Origin: Moringa oleifera
Lineage: Eukaryota > Streptophyta > Magnoliopsida > Brassicales > Moringaceae
Length of the DNA stretch: 64,000 nucleotides
Assembly: GCA_021397835.1 (NCBI GenBank)
Contig: JAJFZO010000469.1
Location: 1,054,001 to 1,118,000 of the forward strand
Direction: 5' to 3'
The position numbers and the translations under genes were made by a program. The number at the start of each line of letters is the position of its first letter. Within the stretch, counting starts at the first letter, position 1. The notes under the pieces were generated by a model. That model did no database searches, had not been told where the DNA came from, and was given only the letters and a program-made list of their open reading frames with translations. Positions 59,924-64,000 of this stretch are shown piece by piece.

Positions 59924-60292
59924 CTATGCCTTAGTGAGTTTAGCAGCAACGTCCTTCGAGACTTCAAGTGACCTTGGCATGAACATCCTTAGAGACTTCA
60001 GTGACCTGAGCGGCAACATCCTTGGCGATTTCAGTAAGGTGAGCTTCAACATCCTTGGAGAGTTCGACAAGGAAGTCAAGAAATGTTTCCGGGTGTGCAA
60101 CTTTGTCGCTTATCTTCTCATAATCGAGAATCCAGTGCACGACATTGCCTTCACCCTTCGGGGTTACTTGCATAGTGATTACGAATTTCTTGTACTCCTT
60201 CATGAGATCTCCTTCAATGACCTTGAAAGCGATTAAATTTTTTTCGGGGTCTGCAGCTTCAATTACCTCCTTTGCAACCTTAGCCTCACCAT
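59924..60292 (-). pseudogene. MLP paralogue H, exon 2, with 11-residue C-terminal repeats and a frameshift
   Basis: Exon 2 of a divergent MLP gene. The acceptor CCGCAG lies just upstream of 60292 and phase 1 fits the other copies. It reads DGEAKVAKEVIEAADPEKNL, VIEGDLMKEYKKF, HPETFLDFLVE. The C-terminal helix, which ends the protein in other MLPs, is followed by tandem 11-residue units: LSKDVEAHLTE, IAKDVAAQVTE, VSKDVHAKVT. Here an extra T gives TGA at 59966-59964. In the shifted frame a fourth unit (VSKDVAAKLTK) and a final A precede TAG at 59926-59924. The unit is 33 bp. Unshifted, the protein would be roughly 33 residues longer than a normal MLP. Exon 1 is not in the window; the copia element occupies the presumed intron. 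The shift could also be a sequencing error. Confidence 0.85.
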
Positions 60293-60773
60293 CTGCGGTT
60301 TTGATATTTAAAAAAAAAAAAAAACTATTGTTTCATCCTCAATTTATTGACTACAACCCTAGATGGTTGATCCCACTATTATCTCAAGAAAAGAGAGAAC
60401 TCTAACAGCAACAAATGTTCATTTTCTTTTAGTTCTCTCGTTGTACTTTCACATTTTCAGAGATAAACTTCATTATATAATATATTATCCCCGAAAGGCT
60501 CTTCGTGGCAAATCTGGTCTAGCTAGTTGGTCGGGAATTAACAAGGAACTTGAGTTCTCTGAAACCTTTCTAGTTTCTAGACTACTAAGTATTATATTGC
60601 TTTCTCTTTCTTCCTTCCTGTTGAGGTCCGAATCTACTCAGTATTTTTTTATTTTCTGTATCTGTATCTGCTCCGAGCCCAAAATCTGTACTTCTAATAA
60701 CATATTAGTAATCAATAATTCCAAACTTTAAGATAAAAAATTGATTGTTTCTGCAAGCTCCCAATAATATTGC
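60293..60773 (-). other. Presumed intron 1 of MLP H, 3' part
   Basis: AT-rich sequence between the exon 2 acceptor and the copia LTR, with a poly-A/T run at 60310-60324. No other feature. The open frame at 60363-60731 on the plus strand has no recognisable product. Confidence 0.5.
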
Positions 60774-61218
60774 TGTTAAATTTTACATGCTTGTGCCAAC
60801 CACCCTTTCAGATGGGAACGAGCAAAGGAGAAAAAGAATGTAAAAATATTGTAGATTTCTGTGTTTTCTTTTCTGTGTAAAGCTTATGGTGGCTACTCAA
60901 TTAATCTTGAGACCCCATATGATGTATATATATATATGTAAAGATTACATTAGGTTTAATTCCCTAAATATGGTATAATGTACACAAAAAGATACTGATC
61001 ATTTTGTTTCTTGGGCTTCGGGCTTCTCCTTGGGCTTCTCTGTTTGGTTTCTGGTTTTGGGCTTTTTCTGTTGAGCTTGTGGATCAATGCAGACGGGCTC
61101 ATTGGGCTTCTCTGTTTTGGGCTTTTCCTGTTGAGCCTGTGGATCAATGCAGACGGGCTTCGGTTTGGATACGGGTTGGGATCCATGGGTGGAATGGATC
61201 TTACCCGTTGACTTAACA
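60774..61218 (-). repeat. Probable 3' LTR of the copia element (445 bp)
   Basis: On the minus strand it starts TGTTAAGTCAACGGG at 61218, directly after the polypurine tract, and ends ATTTAACA at 60774, giving a 6-bp terminal inverted repeat TGTTAA/TTAACA. It contains a TATATATATA box near 60930 and a tandem duplication of about 60 bp (GATCAATGCAGACGGGCT units, 61080-61162). The end at 60774 is a best guess; the second LTR is not available for comparison. Confidence 0.55.
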
Positions 61219-61232
61219 TCCCCTCTCAAGCT
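61219..61232 (-). other. Copia polypurine tract
   Basis: AGCTTGAGAGGGGA on the minus strand immediately before the TGTTAA of the LTR; it is the usual plus-strand primer site position. Confidence 0.65.
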
Positions 61233-61234
61233 GA

Positions 61235-64000
61235 GGGGAGCTTCATCGACCCGAAGCTTGTGCCGGAGGACCTGAAACTGAGATTGAGAGAGGGGCTTGG
61301 TGAGTGCATCGGTGATCTGTTCTGAGGAAGGGATGTAATTGATCTTGAGCGAGCCGTTGGCAACATAATCCCGGATGAAGTGAACGTCAACCTCGATGTG
61401 CTTGGTGCGGGAGTGGAAGATTGGGTTGGCAGCAAGAGCAACAGCTCCCTAATTATCGCACCAGAGTGTGGCTTGATGGTCAGGTAAGAGTTTTGTCTCT
61501 TTGAGTAGTGATTTTATCCAAGTAATTTCAATTTTAGCTTGAGCTAGGGCCCGATACTCAGATTCGGTACTAGACCGGGCAACGACATTCTGTTTCTTGG
61601 AGCTCTAAGGGACGATGTTGTTGCTGAGAAACACACAGTGACCACTAATGGAACGCCGATCATCGGGGCAGCAAGCCCAATCAACATCGGAAAAGGCCAT
61701 TAGTTTAAACTGTGATGAGGGTTGAAACATGAGGCCAAGGTTGACAGTCCCTTCGAGGTAACGGATGAGACATTTTCAAGCTTGCCAGTGAGTGGTGGTA
61801 GGAGCATGTAGGAATTGGCTGAGCTTGTTAACTGGGAAGGAAATGTCAGGTCGGGTAAAGGTGAGATATTGAAGAGAGCCAATGAGTTTTCTGTAGGCTG
61901 TAGGTTGTGGAAGTGGAGATCCGGAAGTGAGAGATAATGGTATGCCATTGGACATAGGAGTTGGACAAGGTTTGGATAGATGTAGATGGTGAGATTTGAA
62001 AAGATCAGTGATGTACTTGGCGTGGGTTAAAAAGAGGCAGTGAGGGGAACGGTGAACCTGAATTCCTAGGAAGTAATTAAGGGAGCCAAGAGTTTTAAGT
62101 GCATACCTCTTGTGGAGACGGGAGATGAATTGGTGGATGTGAGTTGGAGTGTTGCTTGTCACAAGAATATCATCCACATAGATTAAGACATAGAGGCAGT
62201 GAGCACCAGAGAGTTGAAAAAACATAGAGTTGTCAGCCTTAGAATTGAGGAAACCCTAGTCCAAAAGTTGCTTCTTGATGTTGTGAAACCAAGCTCGTGG
62301 GGCTTGTTTCAGACCATAGAGAGCTATTTTGAGACAACAAACGTGTTGAGGTCGAAGAGGATCAACAAACCCAGGTGGTTGAGACATAAAAACAGTTTCT
62401 TGTAGATGACCATTGAGGAAGGCATTGTGAACATCCAGTTGTTGAATATCCTAGCCCTTTGACACAGCAGCATATAACAGAATTTTGATAGTGCAGGGCT
62501 TGATAACAGGGCTGAATGTTTGTGAAAAGTCAATGCTAAGGGATTGTTGGAATCCTTTAGCAACCAATCTAGCTTTGTGCCTTTCAATAGTACCATCAGC
62601 ATGATACTTCACTTTAGAGATCCATTTGTTGCCAATTACCTTGTGATTTGGAGGTTTAGGCACTAACTCCCATGTCTTGTTGTGCAGGAGAGCTTGGAAT
62701 TCAGCAAGCTTGGCTTTCTTCCAGACTGGATTAGCAAGGGCAGTAGCAGTATTGGTTGGCAAGGGCTGTGGTGTAACTGTGGAGGTAAGGAATAACTTTG
62801 GTTTGAATATCCCTACTTGTGCTCTGGTGATCATAGGATGAGTAGGTAGTTTGAGAGGTATGATTGGTCGAGTAGGTAAAGAAGTGTGGGATGAAGAGGG
62901 AGGGATTAAAGGTGGAGGGGTAGTAGGGGGTGAGGAGTGAGGGGGAGTTGAGGAAGGGCTAGAAGGAGAGTCCAGTGAGGGTGAGGTAGGAGAGTCCAGA
63001 GAATTTTGTTGTGTGCCACTGTTGCCACTAGTTGGAGGATCAGAATTAGGTTGAACCGACACTGAGGTGGATGAAGGAATAGGGATATTAGTGGGTGTTG
63101 AGGTTGGATTGGGAAAAAGGGTAGGAAAGGGAAATTCAAGCTCATTGAAGGTGACATTCCTAGTGATATAGACACGTCCAGAAGGATGTAAACATTTATA
63201 ACCTTTATGAGTAGGACTGTACCTTAAGAAGAGGCACTTGGTAGACCTAAAGTCCATCTTATGTTTATTATAGGGTCTTAAGTATGGATAACAAGTGCAC
63301 CCGAATGTTTTTAGAAAATTATAGTCGGGGTTTTTATGAAAGAGCAACTGAATGGGTGACTTGTGAGACAAAAGGGGAGTGGGCAGCCTGTTGATTAAAT
63401 ACACTGCAGTGTCAAAGGCTTCTGACCAGAAGTGTAAAGGCAGTGAGGCTTGACTGAGGAGTGTAAGTCCTAACTCTGTGATGTGTCTGTGTTTCCTTTC
63501 AACCTTGCCATTTTGTTGGTGTATGTGTGGACATGGATGCCTAAAACTTATTCCTTGTTGGCGTAAAAAGGATGAAAATGACCTGTATTCTCCCCCCCCA
63601 ATCACTTTGAATTGTTTTTATTCTAGTGTTTAAAAGGTTTTCAATCTGTTTTTTGAAGTGCACAAAAACTGGCAATGCTTGTGATTTGTCTTTGAATGGG
63701 TATATCCAGGTGTATCTAGTGTAATCATCAATAAAATGAATGTAGTATTTATAACCTTCCCTGGATAACACATGAGAGGGACCCCAAAGATCTGTGTGAA
63801 TTAGTTCCAGTGGTGAAGTTGTTTTACTTTGGGAGAGATTAAATGGTAGATTATGGCTTTTCCTAATAGCACAAGCTGAGCAAAAAGAAGAACTTGTATT
63901 TACTTTAGAAAAGGTGATACAAGACCTTCTAAGAGTCCTAATGATTGAATCCGAAGGATGACCAAGGCGTCTATGCCAAAGGTCACTGTCCACTGACATA
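61235..64000 (-). pseudogene. Copia pol polyprotein fragment (integrase, RT, RNase H), broken
   Basis: Reading leftwards: GAG-pre-integrase (LWHRRLGHPS, with CSACAIRKSH zinc-binding cysteines); integrase core with its first two acidic residues at IHTDLWGP and IQSDWGG and the third in NGKVERKHRHI; a proline/serine-rich linker; RT (TWELVPKP, KARLVAKGF, and the YVDD active site at LIYVDDILV); then RNase H ending DALTKPLSQSQF. A run of 8 C on the plus strand (63592-63599) shifts the frame in the integrase. In-frame stops occur at 62451-62453 (where KGWD is usual), 62256-62258, about 61773, 61605-61607 and 61449-61451. Several are TGG-to-TAG-type changes. Inactive. Confidence 0.88.

Larger units (their letters stand above)
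60774..64000 (-). mobile_element. Ty1-copia LTR retrotransposon, 3' part, degenerate
   Basis: Minus-strand element entering from the right edge in the order integrase, reverse transcriptase, RNase H, polypurine tract, 3' LTR, the gene order of Ty1-copia. Gag, protease and the 5' LTR lie outside. The 3' LTR boundaries are inferred. The insertion interrupts the presumed intron of MLP H. Confidence 0.85.

Noticed and set aside
59823..60236. 137-codon plus-strand frame over MLP H
   Set aside because: It is the antisense shadow of MLP H exon 2; all family motifs are on the minus strand.
61004..61216. Repetitive Trp/Phe-rich plus-strand frames and Pro/Lys-rich minus-strand frames
   Set aside because: They arise from the tandem duplication of about 60 bp inside the copia LTR; no conserved product.

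Overview
This window looks like nuclear DNA from a eudicot plant. It is very AT-rich, the genes have short GT-AG introns with TATA boxes and AATAAA signals, and the gene families are plant ones: MLP/Bet v 1, a CYP706-type P450, kinesin-7 fragments, CACTA transposons and a Ty1-copia element. I cannot name the species from sequence alone.

The window is a locus of major-latex-protein (MLP, Bet v 1 superfamily) genes built by repeated segmental duplication. Eight MLP copies can be seen. B (15770-16344, +) and C (21310-21998, +) have complete two-exon structures of 151 aa. D (35677-36251, -) has a one-base homopolymer frameshift. F (49613-50144, +) has lost its normal splice acceptor and part of its TATA box, but a cryptic in-frame acceptor exists. 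E (41205-41678, +) keeps only a decayed exon 2. A (about 6480-6720) and G (about 58000-58215) are the same deletion remnant, a promoter fused to the last 24 codons. H (59924-60292, -) is a divergent paralogue whose C-terminal helix is extended by 11-residue tandem repeats. The only other apparently functional gene is an intact CYP706-like cytochrome P450 (29957-31660).

Layout. 1-1918: right end of a CACTA transposon. 1919-6870: LTR-like AT-rich repeat, kinesin-7 fragment, MLP remnant A. 6938-14504: a CACTA element (minus orientation, TSD TTT) with a second CACTA element nested at 9268-12709 (TSD TAT). 14505-17690: MLP B and flanks. 17690-27325: AT-rich repeat, kinesin fragment, MLP C, long downstream segment with 49-bp and 61-bp tandem repeats. 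27335-28960: inverted copy of the MLP C upstream region, carrying a 470-bp deletion derivative of the CACTA family. 28961-31915: single-copy P450 segment. 31916-40920: inverted copy of the kinesin, AT-rich, MLP and CACTA series. 40921-41193: copy of the P450 3' end fused to MLP intron sequence. 41205-47560: direct copy of 21530-27325. 48355-51165: direct copy of the MLP B block, with MLP F. 51370-55985: two more AT-rich repeat copies. 56110-58360: direct copy of 4430-6870. 58365-59923: spacer. 59924-64000: MLP H exon 2 and, in its presumed intron 1, a degenerate copia element (minus strand).

The genes form no operon-like system. The shared theme is expansion and decay of a stress/defence-type ligand-binding family. 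Conserved promoters (a 19-bp palindrome 36-37 bp upstream of the TATA box) are carried along with non-functional kinesin fragments and repeats. Nested transposons, empty sites and shared deletion junctions allow the order of events to be partly read. All coordinates of duplicated blocks are approximate, being judged by eye.
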